From assembly GCA_028281575.1 (NCBI GenBank), contig JANQJP010000009.1, forward strand, positions 1-64,000: a stretch of DNA of 64,000 bases, given 5' to 3'. This DNA is from Cellvibrionaceae bacterium. Lineage in GTDB: Bacteria > Pseudomonadota > Gammaproteobacteria > Pseudomonadales > Cellvibrionaceae. How positions within the stretch are numbered: the first letter of the stretch is position 1; the number at the start of each line of letters is the position of its first letter. This document shows positions 56,411 to 64,000 of the stretch, in pieces. The position numbers and the translations under genes were made by a program. The notes beneath the pieces were generated by a model. It saw only the letters and a list, made by a program, of their open reading frames with translations. It was not told the origin of the DNA and made no database searches.

Positions 56411-57115
56411 TTAAGACCTAAATAATCGTGAATACTGTCGTTCATGCAAAGACGACGCAAGTGCCAAGCCCGGAAGACTCCCACCAATATCATCATCTTG
56501 CAAGGTGCTGCTCTTATCAATAATCTCGGGTATTAGCGGCATTAATTGCATAAGCAATTTTTGTGCTTGCGTCTGCCCTAAAGGTACTGTTTTTGCCGCG
56601 ACCGAAACCTGATTTTCCAGCCACGCCCACACATAGCCCTTTTGCATATCGGCAACTGAAATCCCCCATCGACTTGCAGCGAGAGCAAACAGGGTCGCAA
56701 AACTCGGTGAGGCCTTAATATTGTTTTTATACTCAGAAATACCGTGTGTTTCCAATACCCGCCCGAGCGCCAGACCGAGCTGCTCATCTTCGAGTAAAAG
56801 CTCACGCGTCTCACGCGATGCGAACAAAAAATCATTCCATTGATTCACTTGCGCATCATCACCGTCAGTCCAAGCAATATATAAACGCTTAAGTACTGGC
56901 ACATCTAAACGCCCCAGACCATAGCGCATGACATCGCCTAACCAAGCCTGCAACGCAACGCCATCCTTTAACCAACAGGCGTCAACGGCATATTCCTGCC
57001 CCTGAGAATAAGCATACGCACCTACAGGCAGCGCAGGACTGACAAGATACATCAAACGCAACAATGCGAGTGAAGTATCCTCCGAACCCGCTAACGAATT
57101 AATGGTCGTGCGCAT
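56411..57115 (-). CDS. ureF: Urease accessory protein UreF
   Basis: 234 residues from the ATG giving [11 protein letters not shown]; starts at 57124 and 57136 are also in frame and overlap ureE further. The family core [24 protein letters not shown]-like (key residues [16 protein letters not shown]), and the C-terminal half with [21 protein letters not shown], are present. UreF acts as a GTPase regulator of UreG in nickel insertion. Confidence 0.92.
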   Translation of the reverse strand: MRTTINSLAGSEDTSLALLRLMYLVSPALPVGAYAYSQGQEYAVDACWLKDGVALQAWLGDVMRYGLGRLDVPVLKRLYIAWTDGDDAQVNQWNDFLFASRETRELLLEDEQLGLALGRVLETHGISEYKNNIKASPSFATLFALAASRWGISVADMQKGYVWAWLENQVSVAAKTVPLGQTQAQKLLMQLMPLIPEIIDKSSTLQDDDIGGSLPGLALASSLHERQYSRLFRS

Positions 57116-57545
57116 GATGGCCATGACTATAAGCACCAGATTCAGGCTGAAAAGGTGCTTCCTTGTGGCTTACAACAAGACCCAGCCCTTTCACCATATC
57201 ATCGAGTACATGATCGCGCTGAAAACGCAGAAACGTTTTTTCAATTTGCAAAGGGACATGCCGGTTACCTAAATGATACGCCGCGCGCAACAATAAAAAC
57301 TTATCGTCGCTGCTGACATCACTCACGCTTTCGTCAGCGCAAATCATTTTAACCAGGGTACCGTCGTTGCATTTAAGAACGTCTTGCTCACGCAATACAT
57401 AACCGCGATCTAAAAACCACACGAGTTCTTTGCCACAGCGTGTTGTCGTTCGATAACGACTTTTTTGTCGCTCTTCAAATGTTGCGACAACTTCTAAATA
57501 TGCATCACCTTCATGAAGATGGGTGAGTTTATGGGCTTCCAACAT
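57099..57545 (-). CDS. ureE: Urease nickel chaperone UreE
   Basis: 148 residues from the ATG giving MLEAHKLTH; a TTG at 57578 is a weaker start. The peptide-binding and metal domains are present (LVWFLDRGYVLREQDVL, AYHLGNRHVPLQIEKTFLRF with His at the dimer nickel site). The C-terminus [10 protein letters not shown]-like tail carries five His for nickel storage. It overlaps ureF by 17 bases. Confidence 0.92.
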   Translation of the reverse strand: MLEAHKLTHLHEGDAYLEVVATFEERQKSRYRTTTRCGKELVWFLDRGYVLREQDVLKCNDGTLVKMICADESVSDVSSDDKFLLLRAAYHLGNRHVPLQIEKTFLRFQRDHVLDDMVKGLGLVVSHKEAPFQPESGAYSHGHHAHDH

Positions 57546-57592
57546 TAAAAAATAACCAAAACGTTTTTCAGATAGCAAAACTCTCGAGGTGT

Positions 57593-57740
57593 AGCTCGTG
57601 GGTTATGATTGGTGACCGTCACCAGCAGGCTCCGCCATGGATGGCGGGTGTTAGAACAACGCAGGAGCAGTTGTCGAGATGCTGGTGTCGAGCGTATAGG
57701 GACATATTTACAGCGTGTCACCAATCATAACCCACAAGCT
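57593..57740. repeat. Palindromic element A (between ureE and ureC)
   Basis: Outer arms at 57593-57616 and 57717-57740 pair over 24 bases with one mismatch (GTGGGTTATGATTGGTGAC core). Inside, CACCAGCA (57620-57627) pairs with TGCTGGTG (57680-57687) and encloses two small hairpins, GCCAT-GG-ATGGC (57634-57645) and ACAAC...GTTGT. It is one of four elements of the same design. It is likely to fold as a multi-branched structure in single strands. Confidence 0.8.
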
Positions 57741-57800
57741 GCGCCACGGAATCTAATATGCAGCCTAAATCTAGCTTTTTACAACATGCCAAAATCACGC

Positions 57801-57904
57801 GATGGACGGAGAGTCTATTTGTAGACACGCCATGAATACTTCCATGTAGGCTCTACACCAGCATCCATGCTGGTGAAGGTCTACAAATAGACTCTCCGTC
57901 CATC
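57801..57904. repeat. Palindromic element B (between ureE and ureC)
   Basis: Perfect 26-base outer arms (57801-57826 and 57879-57904; arm ends GATGGACGG and TTTGTAGAC). The interior has a hairpin CACCAGCAT-CC-ATGCTGGTG (57856-57875) with a two-base loop and a CATG...CATG pair. The inner CACCAGCA/TGCTGGTG arm is shared with element A, but the outer arm is different, so structure is kept with different sequence. Confidence 0.85.
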
Positions 57905-57929
57905 ACTAACTATGTGCAAACTCCACCAA

Positions 57930-59630
57930 TTAAAATAAACAATAGCGCTGTGCGAGCGGCAACTCCGCGGCCGGTTCGCACATTAACAACTGGCCATCTG
58001 CGCGCACTTCATAGGTTTCCGGATCAACCTCAATCGTCGGCTGATAATCATTTAAAACCATCGAAGATTTCTTCACTGAACGACACGCTTTCACCGCCAC
58101 TAAACGTCGCTCTAATTCCAAACTCGCCGTAATTCCCGCATCCAACGCCGCCGCGCTCACGAAACTCACCGACGTTGTCGTTAAGGCTTTACCAAAGGCG
58201 CCAAACATCGGCCGATAATGCACCGGCTGAGGTGTTGGAATTGACGCATTCGGATCACCCATCGGCGCCGCTGCAATCGCACCGCCTTTAACAATCATTG
58301 ATGGTTTAATACCAAAAAACGCGGGCTTCCAAAGCACAAGGTCCGCAAGTTTACCAACCTCTACCGAGCCGACTTCGTGTGAAATACCATGTGCAATCGC
58401 CGGATTAATTGTGTACTTGGCGATATAGCGTTTCGCGCGCAAATTATCAGAGCCACTGTCATCTTCGAGACTTCCCCGCTGCACTTTCATTTTATGCGCC
58501 GTTTGCCAGGTGCGGCAAATCACTTCTCCAACCCGTCCCATCGCCTGCGAATCTGAAGAAATCATCGAAAACGCGCCGAGGTCATGCAGAATATCTTCCG
58601 CTGCAATGGTTTCTTTGCGAATGCGTGAATCGGCGAAGGCGACGTCTTCGGGAATATTGGGGTCGAGATGGTGGCAAACCATCAACATATCGAGATGCTC
58701 ATCGACGGTGTTAATCGTATATGGGCGCGTGGGGTTTGTTGATGAGGGCAGCACATTATCACTGCCGCAGGCTTTAATAATATCCGGCGCGTGACCACCG
58801 CCCGCACCTTCTGTGTGGTAAGTATGAATTGTTCGACCTTTAAATGCGGCGAGGGTGTCTTCAACAAAACCAGATTCGTTTAAGGTATCGGTATGAATTG
58901 CAATTTGCACATCGAATTCTTCAGCGACGGTTAAACAATTATCAATCGCCGCAGGTGTTGTCCCCCAGTCTTCGTGCAGCTTGAGACCGAGTGCACCGGC
59001 ATGTAATTGCTCGCGCAGGGGTTCGGGTAAACTCGCGTTACCCTTGCCCAAAAAACCGAGGTTCATTGGAAACGCTTCGCTCGCTTGCAGCATCTTGCCA
59101 ATATGCCAGGGGCCCGGCGTACAGGTGGTTGCGTTGGTGCCCGTGGCCGGACCGGTGCCACCACCGATCATCGTAGTAACACCACTCATTAACGCTTCTT
59201 CAATTTGCTGCGGGCAAATAAAATGAATATGCGCGTCTATGCCGCCCGCAGTAAGAATTTGTCCTTCACCCGCAATAATTTCGGTACCCGGGCCGATAAC
59301 GATATCAATATTCGGTTGAATATCTGGATTACCCGCTTTCCCAATCGCATGAATGCGACCATGTTTAATCGCGACATCAGCTTTGACAATGCCCCAATAA
59401 TCCAAAATAAGTGCGTTGGTAATAACGGTGTCGGGCGTGTCCACACATAAAGCCTGACTTTGACCCATGCCATCGCGAATGACTTTACCACCACCAAATT
59501 TAACTTCTTCACCATAGCTGGTATGGTCTTTTTCAACCTCAATCCATAGTTCGGTATCTGCCAGACGAACCTTATCGCCGACGGTTGGACCAAACATATC
59601 TGCGTAAGCCCGGCGGTCAATTGTTGTCAT
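57930..59630 (-). CDS. ureC: Urease alpha subunit UreC
   Basis: 566 residues. All active-site residues match Klebsiella numbering: His134 and His136, the Lys217 that is carbamylated (GLKLHEDWG), the Cys319 and His320 flap (MVCHHLDP) and Asp360. The enzyme hydrolyses urea to ammonia and carbamate with two nickel ions in the cytoplasm. The flanking gaps hold palindromic elements. It is on the same strand as the rest of the cluster. Confidence 0.97.
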   Translation of the reverse strand: MTTIDRRAYADMFGPTVGDKVRLADTELWIEVEKDHTSYGEEVKFGGGKVIRDGMGQSQALCVDTPDTVITNALILDYWGIVKADVAIKHGRIHAIGKAGNPDIQPNIDIVIGPGTEIIAGEGQILTAGGIDAHIHFICPQQIEEALMSGVTTMIGGGTGPATGTNATTCTPGPWHIGKMLQASEAFPMNLGFLGKGNASLPEPLREQLHAGALGLKLHEDWGTTPAAIDNCLTVAEEFDVQIAIHTDTLNESGFVEDTLAAFKGRTIHTYHTEGAGGGHAPDIIKACGSDNVLPSSTNPTRPYTINTVDEHLDMLMVCHHLDPNIPEDVAFADSRIRKETIAAEDILHDLGAFSMISSDSQAMGRVGEVICRTWQTAHKMKVQRGSLEDDSGSDNLRAKRYIAKYTINPAIAHGISHEVGSVEVGKLADLVLWKPAFFGIKPSMIVKGGAIAAAPMGDPNASIPTPQPVHYRPMFGAFGKALTTTSVSFVSAAALDAGITASLELERRLVAVKACRSVKKSSMVLNDYQPTIEVDPETYEVRADGQLLMCEPAAELPLAQRYCLF

Positions 59631-59696
59631 TCTTTTCCCCTGCGTCGTTTAAACGTGTCGTCACTTGGTACGACAGGAGTATATTTCCGGCGGCTA

Positions 59697-59791
59697 TGGG
59701 TGAAGTACCCTAAGTGACACGGCGTAAACCCATCCATGGGGCCTCGGCGCGCGAATCCCGCGCGCGACGGTCACTTAGGGTACTTCACCCA
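59697..59791. repeat. Palindromic element C (between ureC and ureB)
   Basis: Perfect 22-base outer arms (59697-59718 and 59770-59791; TGGGTGAAGTACCCTAAGTGAC). The interior holds the hairpin CCCAT-CC-ATGGG (59730-59741) and a GC-rich hairpin of GCGCGCG with CGCGCGC. Same design as A, B and D, with the CATCCATG apex motif kept. Confidence 0.85.
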
Positions 59792-59910
59792 CACCCACCT
59801 GCCTTTTTCACCTCAATAAAACTGCGCCGTTAATTCCCTGAGTTTTGAATTGAGTTTGCACTATCTAGCTAATTTTTACCGTGAAAAACCTTTCAGTTAG
59901 CACTGAGCCA

Positions 59911-60011
59911 CTGTAGATGGAACCTTAGCTCAGGACCTTCATCTGTAAGGAACAGATGGAGAGCGGCCATGGATGGCTTGAGCGTGCCATGAGATAAGGT
60001 TTCATCTACAG
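59911..60011. repeat. Palindromic element D (between ureC and ureB)
   Basis: Outer arms at 59911-59932 and 59990-60011 pair over 22 bases with two mismatches (CTGTAGATGGAACCTTAGCTCA). The interior has CATCTGT...ACAGATG (59940-59958) and GCCAT-GG-ATGGC (59966-59977), the same apex hairpin as element A. Confidence 0.8.
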
Positions 60012-60063
60012 GGGCGGAGTCCAAAAATAAACTTTTCCCTAAAACCGCAGCACTCAAAAAAAA

Positions 60064-60369
60064 CTAAAGCGCCCCCATAACCTCACCCCGAAACCCATAA
60101 ACCTTTTTATCCCCCGCAAGCTCAACCAACTCCACTTCCCGGTCCTGTCCAGGCTCAAACCGCACCGCTGTCCCCGCGGGAATATTCAGCCGCATACCGC
60201 GCGCTCGATCGCGATCGAAGTTAAGCGCAGGGTTCGTCTCGAAAAAATGATAATGCGAACCGACTTGAATCGGTCTATCACCCGTATTTGCTATAAGCAA
60301 GGTTATTGTTTTCCTTCCAGCATTTAGCGCGAGCTGTCCTTCTTTAATTGCATATTCACCAGGAATCAT
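60064..60369 (-). CDS. ureB: Urease beta subunit UreB
   Basis: 101 residues. [20 protein letters not shown] is typical, with [22 protein letters not shown] and the C-terminal [18 protein letters not shown] motif. It is a structural subunit of the urease core with UreA and UreC. It lies 23 bases after ureA. Confidence 0.96.
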   Translation of the reverse strand: MIPGEYAIKEGQLALNAGRKTITLLIANTGDRPIQVGSHYHFFETNPALNFDRDRARGMRLNIPAGTAVRFEPGQDREVELVELAGDKKVYGFRGEVMGAL

Positions 60370-60392
60370 TATCTAAGCCCCAATTTAAATAC

Positions 60393-60695
60393 TTAAACGA
60401 TCGGATTATGCACCGTCACCAATTTAGTGCCATCGGGAAAGGTGGCCTCTACCTGGACTTCGTGAATCATCTCGGCAACCCCTTCCATAACATCTTCAGC
60501 ATGCAAAATCGTTTGGCCAAAAGCCATTAACTCCGCCACAGTTTTTCCTTCCCGCGCGCCTTCCATAATTTCTGCACTAATTAAAGCAATCGATTCGGGA
60601 TAGTTTAACTTAATGCCTTTTGCTTTACGGCGTTCTGCAAGTAAGGCCGCGGTAAAAATCAGTAATTTATCTTTTTCTCTTGGACTTAATTCCAT
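60393..60695 (-). CDS. ureA: Urease gamma subunit UreA
   Basis: 100 residues, with the standard start [23 protein letters not shown] and the C-terminal [13 protein letters not shown]. It joins UreB and UreC in the trimeric urease. It follows ureD by 14 bases. Confidence 0.97.
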   Translation of the reverse strand: MELSPREKDKLLIFTAALLAERRKAKGIKLNYPESIALISAEIMEGAREGKTVAELMAFGQTILHAEDVMEGVAEMIHEVQVEATFPDGTKLVTVHNPIV

Positions 60696-60709
60696 TCATC
60701 AACCCCGTG

Positions 60710-61606
60710 TTAAGTATTCCAAATACGTGGAACGGATGCTTGTTTTTCTAGCATCAGCTCACGCACGACTTGCCAAAGCATGAGTAAACCTTTGCGGCAA
60801 TGAATAATTGAATCACCGAGATAGCGCGCAATAAATAGATCATTTTTCTGCGTTACGCCCCAACACTTGTTATTTTCCAAGGTATCCAGGCGACGCAGAA
60901 CTTCATCAATCTGATCGCGACTCAATGTGACTGTCGCGACCATCGTGGCAAATGTATTATGTGATTGAAAACCACACTGGGCGTGCCTGAGTGAATCTTC
61001 TGCTTTCAATTCGTTTTTATCCAGAAACGCTAAGCGACCGACGCGCCAAAGTTCTAGCTGCTGACGCAAGGTACCTTGAGAAAATTCTTCATTACTGGCG
61101 GCACGCCCCAGGCGCACAATGTCCCAACCGATAAATTTTGCACCTTCTTCTAAATGAATGCGTGTTTTTAGTTCAACACATGCGGTGTTAAAAATAATAT
61201 TTTCCTGCGGCAACCATTCACAGAACGCAGAAGGCTGTATCTTGAGTTCAGTGTGTTGAAACTGCTTTGGCCCAGTATGGGCGGCTGCATTATCTGCACC
61301 AAACACACCATAAACTTTGCCCGCCGATGGCGTCGTTAATAAAACCTGGCAATGTTCGCCCAATGTCGCACGAATGTTTAAACGATCGCCAATGGCAATC
61401 CCGCCGGGGGGATGCAACACATAGGTATGGCACGTACCATCTGCTTCAGGGTAAAAGGGTCGCTGCACACGTAAAGGACCCATATGGCGCTTGCTCACCA
61501 ACGCCGTCCTATCCTGCCGCCGCTCATAGCATAAATCAATGGACGCCGGCCATGCGCGTGCAGGCACGCTGGATGACATCGACAGAGGAGGTAAGGCGGA
61601 ATTCAT
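60710..61606 (-). CDS. ureD: Urease accessory protein UreD
   Basis: 298 residues. The conserved MGPLRVQRPFYPE, LHPPGGIAIGDRL and the TPSAGKVY motif are present, as is EWLPQENIIF. UreD scaffolds UreF and UreG on apourease and may form the nickel tunnel. It is the first gene of the ureDABC-EFG block. Confidence 0.95.
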   Translation of the reverse strand: MNSALPPLSMSSSVPARAWPASIDLCYERRQDRTALVSKRHMGPLRVQRPFYPEADGTCHTYVLHPPGGIAIGDRLNIRATLGEHCQVLLTTPSAGKVYGVFGADNAAAHTGPKQFQHTELKIQPSAFCEWLPQENIIFNTACVELKTRIHLEEGAKFIGWDIVRLGRAASNEEFSQGTLRQQLELWRVGRLAFLDKNELKAEDSLRHAQCGFQSHNTFATMVATVTLSRDQIDEVLRRLDTLENNKCWGVTQKNDLFIARYLGDSIIHCRKGLLMLWQVVRELMLEKQASVPRIWNT

Positions 61607-61701
61607 GGCGCTTTCTTTGTATAAGCTAGCCGGTGAAGTTACCCGAGCTCAACGCTTACAACAAGTATTTTTCTTAACATAAAAGCCTGACGGAAAATTT
61701 T

Positions 61702-61719
61702 GCGCTAAACTGGCGCCAA
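61702..61719 (-). promoter_or_regulatory. Possible sigma-54 promoter upstream of ureD
   Basis: TTGGCGCCAGTTTAGCGC has the exact GG-N10-GC spacing on the minus strand, but the flanks agree less well with the consensus (TGGCGC, TAGC). It lies about 100 bases before ureD. It is weaker evidence than the urt and torF sites. Confidence 0.35.
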
Positions 61720-61747
61720 CTAAGTTAATGATGAGTCTTCATGCACC

Positions 61748-62002
61748 ATGATTGAGCAACTTACCAAAGAGATGTTCGCTAACGTTAAAGCAAAGGCCGA
61801 GCAACTCGGCGATGTAAAAGAGATGTCTGAATCTCAGTTTCGTGTCATGCTGGAAGCTGCAATGCGAAAATTGAATATAGTCACTCGCGAAGAATTCGAT
61901 GCGCAACAGGCGATACTGTTGCGCACGCGCGAAAAACTCGAAGCACTCGAAAAACAATTTGAAGCACTAAGCGCCAAACCCGACCAGGAAAGCAGCAAAT
62001 AA
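61748..62002 (+). CDS. ubiK: Ubiquinone biosynthesis accessory factor UbiK (YqiC type)
   Basis: 84 residues. A BMFP domain: amphipathic N-terminal helix (IEQLTKEMFANVKAKAEQLG), a turn, then a trimeric coiled coil (about 38-75, REEFDAQQAILLRTREKLEALEKQFEAL-like heptads). In E. coli and Salmonella it helps aerobic ubiquinone synthesis and binds lipids. A terminator follows, then comM. Confidence 0.9.
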   Translation: MIEQLTKEMFANVKAKAEQLGDVKEMSESQFRVMLEAAMRKLNIVTREEFDAQQAILLRTREKLEALEKQFEALSAKPDQESSK

Positions 62003-62041
62003 CTGGCATTTGTTTTTTGTAGAACCGATGCCATAATAAGC

Positions 62042-62065
62042 GCGCCAACAGGAGTTGGCGCTTTT
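62042..62065 (+). terminator. Rho-independent terminator after ubiK
   Basis: GCGCCAAC pairs with GTTGGCGC around a four-base loop, followed by TTTT. It lies 40 bases after the ubiK stop and 21 before the comM start. Confidence 0.85.
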
Positions 62066-62085
62066 CACAGCTTCAAGGACGATAT

Positions 62086-63600
62086 ATGAACCTCGCCGTA
62101 GTTCAGACACGCGCGCAACTGGGCGTGCAAGCCCCCGCCGTTACCGTTGAAACCCACCTATCCAATGGCCTGCCTGGTTTTACTATTGTCGGCTTACCGG
62201 AAACCGTTGTGCGCGAAAGTAAAGATCGGGTGCGCAGCGCGTTACTTAATAGCCACTTCGAATTCCCGCAACGGCGTATTACCGTCAACTTGGCGCCGGC
62301 CGATTTACCCAAAGAGGGTGCCCGCTATGACCTGGCGATCGCCCTGGGCATTTTGGCAGCATCAGACCAAATTCCCAAAACGGCGCTCGTATCGTACGAA
62401 TTTGTTGGCGAGCTTGCCTTGTCTGGAGAACTTCGTCCTGTGCGTGGGCTTATTCCTGCGGCCAGGGCGTGCTGTGAAAGCAAGCGCTCCTTGATTGCCC
62501 CCTCAAGTAATAGCAGCGAGCTTGCGTTGTGTAGGGATGCAACAATATTTTGCGCGGACAATTTGCTTAGCGTATGCGCGCATCTGCATGGCCGAGAAAC
62601 ACTTCCCTCTCCCGAACCTGTTGCTGTCTCTTCAATAAACTACGCTTTTGACTTAAGTGAAGTGAAAGGTCAGTACCACGCAAAGCGGGCGCTCGAAATC
62701 GCCGCGGCTGGCGGTCATAATTTATTGCTGTTCGGTCCACCGGGCACGGGTAAATCAATGCTAGCAAGCCGGCTACCTAGTATTTTGCCGCCACTTACCG
62801 AGCACGAGCAGCTGGAAGTTGCCTCCGTCCAGACCATCACCCAACGGCATTTCGATCCCAGTGCCTATCTAAAAAGACCCTTTCGTTCGCCTCACCATAC
62901 CGCATCAGCTGTTGCATTAGTTGGCGGTGGCTCCAACCCAAAGCCTGGCGAAATCTCCCTTGCCCACAAGGGCGTGCTGTTTTTAGATGAGTTCCCCGAA
63001 TATTCACGGTCGGTGATGGAGGTTCTCCGAGAGCCTATGGAAAGTGGCAGCATTGCTATCTCACGCGCTACCGCGCAAGTTGACTTTCCCGCGCAGTTTC
63101 AACTCGTTGCCGCCATGAACCCTTGCCCTTGCGGTCATTACGGTAACGGCGAAGATCGTTGCCGCTGCACGCCGAACCAGATTCTCCGCTACAAAGAAAA
63201 AATCTCCGGTCCCCTGCTCGACAGAATTGACCTGCAAGTATTGGTGGACAAAGTGCCCATTGAGCAGCTACACACCCAAAAAGGCGGCGAATCCAGTACA
63301 GAAGTGCAATCGAGAGTCAAAGAAATTTCCGAAATCCAAATAAAACGCCAGGGGATTCGCAATGCACAACTATCGGGTAAAGCACTTACCCGCCACTGCC
63401 AATTGGCTAAAACTGAACGTCAATTTTTAAATAAAGCGATAGAACAATTAGAACTCAGCGCACGCGCTTATGATCGTGTTTTAAGAGTCGCGCGCACAAT
63501 TGCAGATTTAGCACATAGCCAGGTTATTGAATCCAAACATATCGGCGAGGCACTGAGCTACCGGAATTTTGATCGGTTTTACTCGCGTTTAACAACGTAA
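62086..63600 (+). CDS. comM: Mg-chelatase-like AAA+ ATPase YifB/ComM
   Basis: 504 residues. An N-terminal ChlI-like domain (about 1-180) precedes the AAA+ core with Walker A FGPPGTGKSMLASRLP, Walker B GVLFLDEFPEY, the zinc-type cysteine cluster (NPCPCGHYGNGEDRCRCTP) and a C-terminal MCM-like lid. In Vibrio, Haemophilus and Acinetobacter ComM is a branch-migration helicase used in natural transformation. A GAT-type weak site precedes the ATG. Confidence 0.95.
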   Translation: MNLAVVQTRAQLGVQAPAVTVETHLSNGLPGFTIVGLPETVVRESKDRVRSALLNSHFEFPQRRITVNLAPADLPKEGARYDLAIALGILAASDQIPKTALVSYEFVGELALSGELRPVRGLIPAARACCESKRSLIAPSSNSSELALCRDATIFCADNLLSVCAHLHGRETLPSPEPVAVSSINYAFDLSEVKGQYHAKRALEIAAAGGHNLLLFGPPGTGKSMLASRLPSILPPLTEHEQLEVASVQTITQRHFDPSAYLKRPFRSPHHTASAVALVGGGSNPKPGEISLAHKGVLFLDEFPEYSRSVMEVLREPMESGSIAISRATAQVDFPAQFQLVAAMNPCPCGHYGNGEDRCRCTPNQILRYKEKISGPLLDRIDLQVLVDKVPIEQLHTQKGGESSTEVQSRVKEISEIQIKRQGIRNAQLSGKALTRHCQLAKTERQFLNKAIEQLELSARAYDRVLRVARTIADLAHSQVIESKHIGEALSYRNFDRFYSRLTT

Positions 63601-63607
63601 CCTAAAG

Positions 63608-63627
63608 GCTTGAATAAAGTTTCAAGC
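63608..63627 (+). terminator. Possible terminator after comM
   Basis: GCTTGAA pairs with TTCAAGC around a six-base loop, seven bases after the comM stop. No proper T-run follows, so it may be weak. Confidence 0.45.
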
Positions 63628-63727
63628 AAATTTCGTTTCAATATTCAATGAAATTAAATTCTATCATCGACTAAAACCATCTCCCCGACTTCTTTGATCC
63701 TAATGAAGTCCCGCTGATGGTATAGCA

Positions 63728-64000
63728 CTATATGGGACAGGGCTCATATTCCGGGTTACCTGATAGACGAATAGCTTCACGTTCGGCGTGTCTAAGCGCC
63801 TCTGACTCACCTACTATTTCGCGCTGCGAGCGGTAATACCGAACAATATTTGAATCAAATACCATGAGGTTCGATAAATTCTGTAGATTTCGAACATCAT
63901 TTTTTTGGTATTCGGTTGCCCCTTCATTTTCGATTTCCTTAAGGACAAGGTCATTTCCTTCTGCACTTAAAGCAGCACCTAAAAGCTGAATTCCTGTTGA
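63728..64000 (-). CDS. Partial CDS at right edge, C-terminal 90 residues
   Basis: An open minus-strand frame of 90 codons enters from beyond the right edge and ends in TAG at 63728-63730. The visible part reads as soluble and charged (LLGAALSAEGNDLVLKEIEN, then VRYYRSQREIVGESEALRHAE) and ends SGNPEYEPCPI. I do not recognise a family. It is convergent with comM, with 127 bases between. It may be only the tail of a longer gene. Confidence 0.6.
   Translation of the reverse strand, partial: STGIQLLGAALSAEGNDLVLKEIENEGATEYQKNDVRNLQNLSNLMVFDSNIVRYYRSQREIVGESEALRHAEREAIRLSGNPEYEPCPI

Larger units (their letters stand above)
57579..57929. other. 351-base gap between ureE and ureC, filled by two palindromes
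   Basis: No gene is supported. Palindromic elements A and B occupy 252 of the bases. The gap interrupts what is normally a tight ureC-ureE junction. Bases 57741-57800 show nothing distinctive. Confidence 0.6.
59631..60063. other. 433-base gap between ureC and ureB, filled by two palindromes
   Basis: No gene is supported. Palindromic elements C and D lie in it. ureB and ureC are normally adjacent or overlapping, so the elements are insertions in the operon. No obvious promoter for ureC is visible, and ureC expression may rely on read-through across the elements. Confidence 0.6.

Noticed and set aside
57593-57904. Urease-region palindromes as integron attC sites or CRISPR repeats
   Set aside because: There is no integrase gene nearby, no R-box core consensus, and no regularly spaced identical repeats with spacers.

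Overview
The window reads as chromosomal DNA of a marine gammaproteobacterium, most likely of the Cellvibrionaceae type (Teredinibacter / Saccharophagus / Cellvibrio relatives). This is inferred from three things: Pseudomonas-like gene orders (dsbB-rsd-FKBP-algP, rpoH-ftsXEY-rsmD-coaD, cyaA-lptM-lysA-dapF-DUF484-xerC), a complete type II secretion operon, and a TolQR/TPR cluster known from such genomes. Genes are densely packed. I see no prophage, CRISPR array, rRNA, tRNA or intact insertion sequence.

Layout. 1-2.2 kb: glutathionyl-hydroquinone reductase and a divergent LysR regulator. 2.2-11.4 kb: a nine-gene, translationally coupled, leftward cluster (secreted coiled-coil protein, three TPR proteins, a small secreted protein, TolQ-, TolR-, TolR- and AgmX/TonB-like proteins) that resembles the ancestral core of the Myxococcus Agl/Glt gliding machine. 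11.5-23.9 kb: apbE, then the type II secretion genes gspN back to gspC in canonical order. 24.3-31.5 kb: gshA with a small upstream gene, an orphan FliL-like protein, dsbB, rsd/algQ, a WD40 lipoprotein, an FKBP isomerase, an AlgP-like histone-H1-type protein and a TIGR02444 protein. 31.7-37.9 kb: trmB, a DUF423 gene, rpoH, ftsX, ftsE, ftsY, rsmD and coaD. 38.0-44.9 kb: cyaA, lptM, lysA, dapF, a DUF484 gene and xerC.

44.9-61.6 kb is a nitrogen block: a SutA-like RNA polymerase regulator, glnK-amtB-glnK, a TorF-type porin, a collagen-like secreted protein, the urea ABC transporter urtABCDE, and urease (ureDAB, ureC, ureEFG). Two promoter regions, upstream of the porin and of urtA, each carry a -24/-12 sigma-54 element preceded by a pair of NtrC-like dyads. 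Uptake of ammonium and urea therefore looks to be under NtrC control, with urease supplying ammonia from imported urea. 61.7-63.6 kb holds ubiK and the YifB/ComM ATPase. A gene cut by the right edge closes the window.

Two repeat families stand out. Four large palindromic elements with compound inner hairpins sit in the two gaps of the urease cluster, one pair per gap. A short motif, TAGGGCCTGTT and its flanks, recurs in several intergenic regions and looks like insertion-sequence ends or miniature elements. The most interesting biology is the TolQR-TPR envelope cluster, including a TolR-like subunit that has Asn where the proton-carrying Asp is expected.
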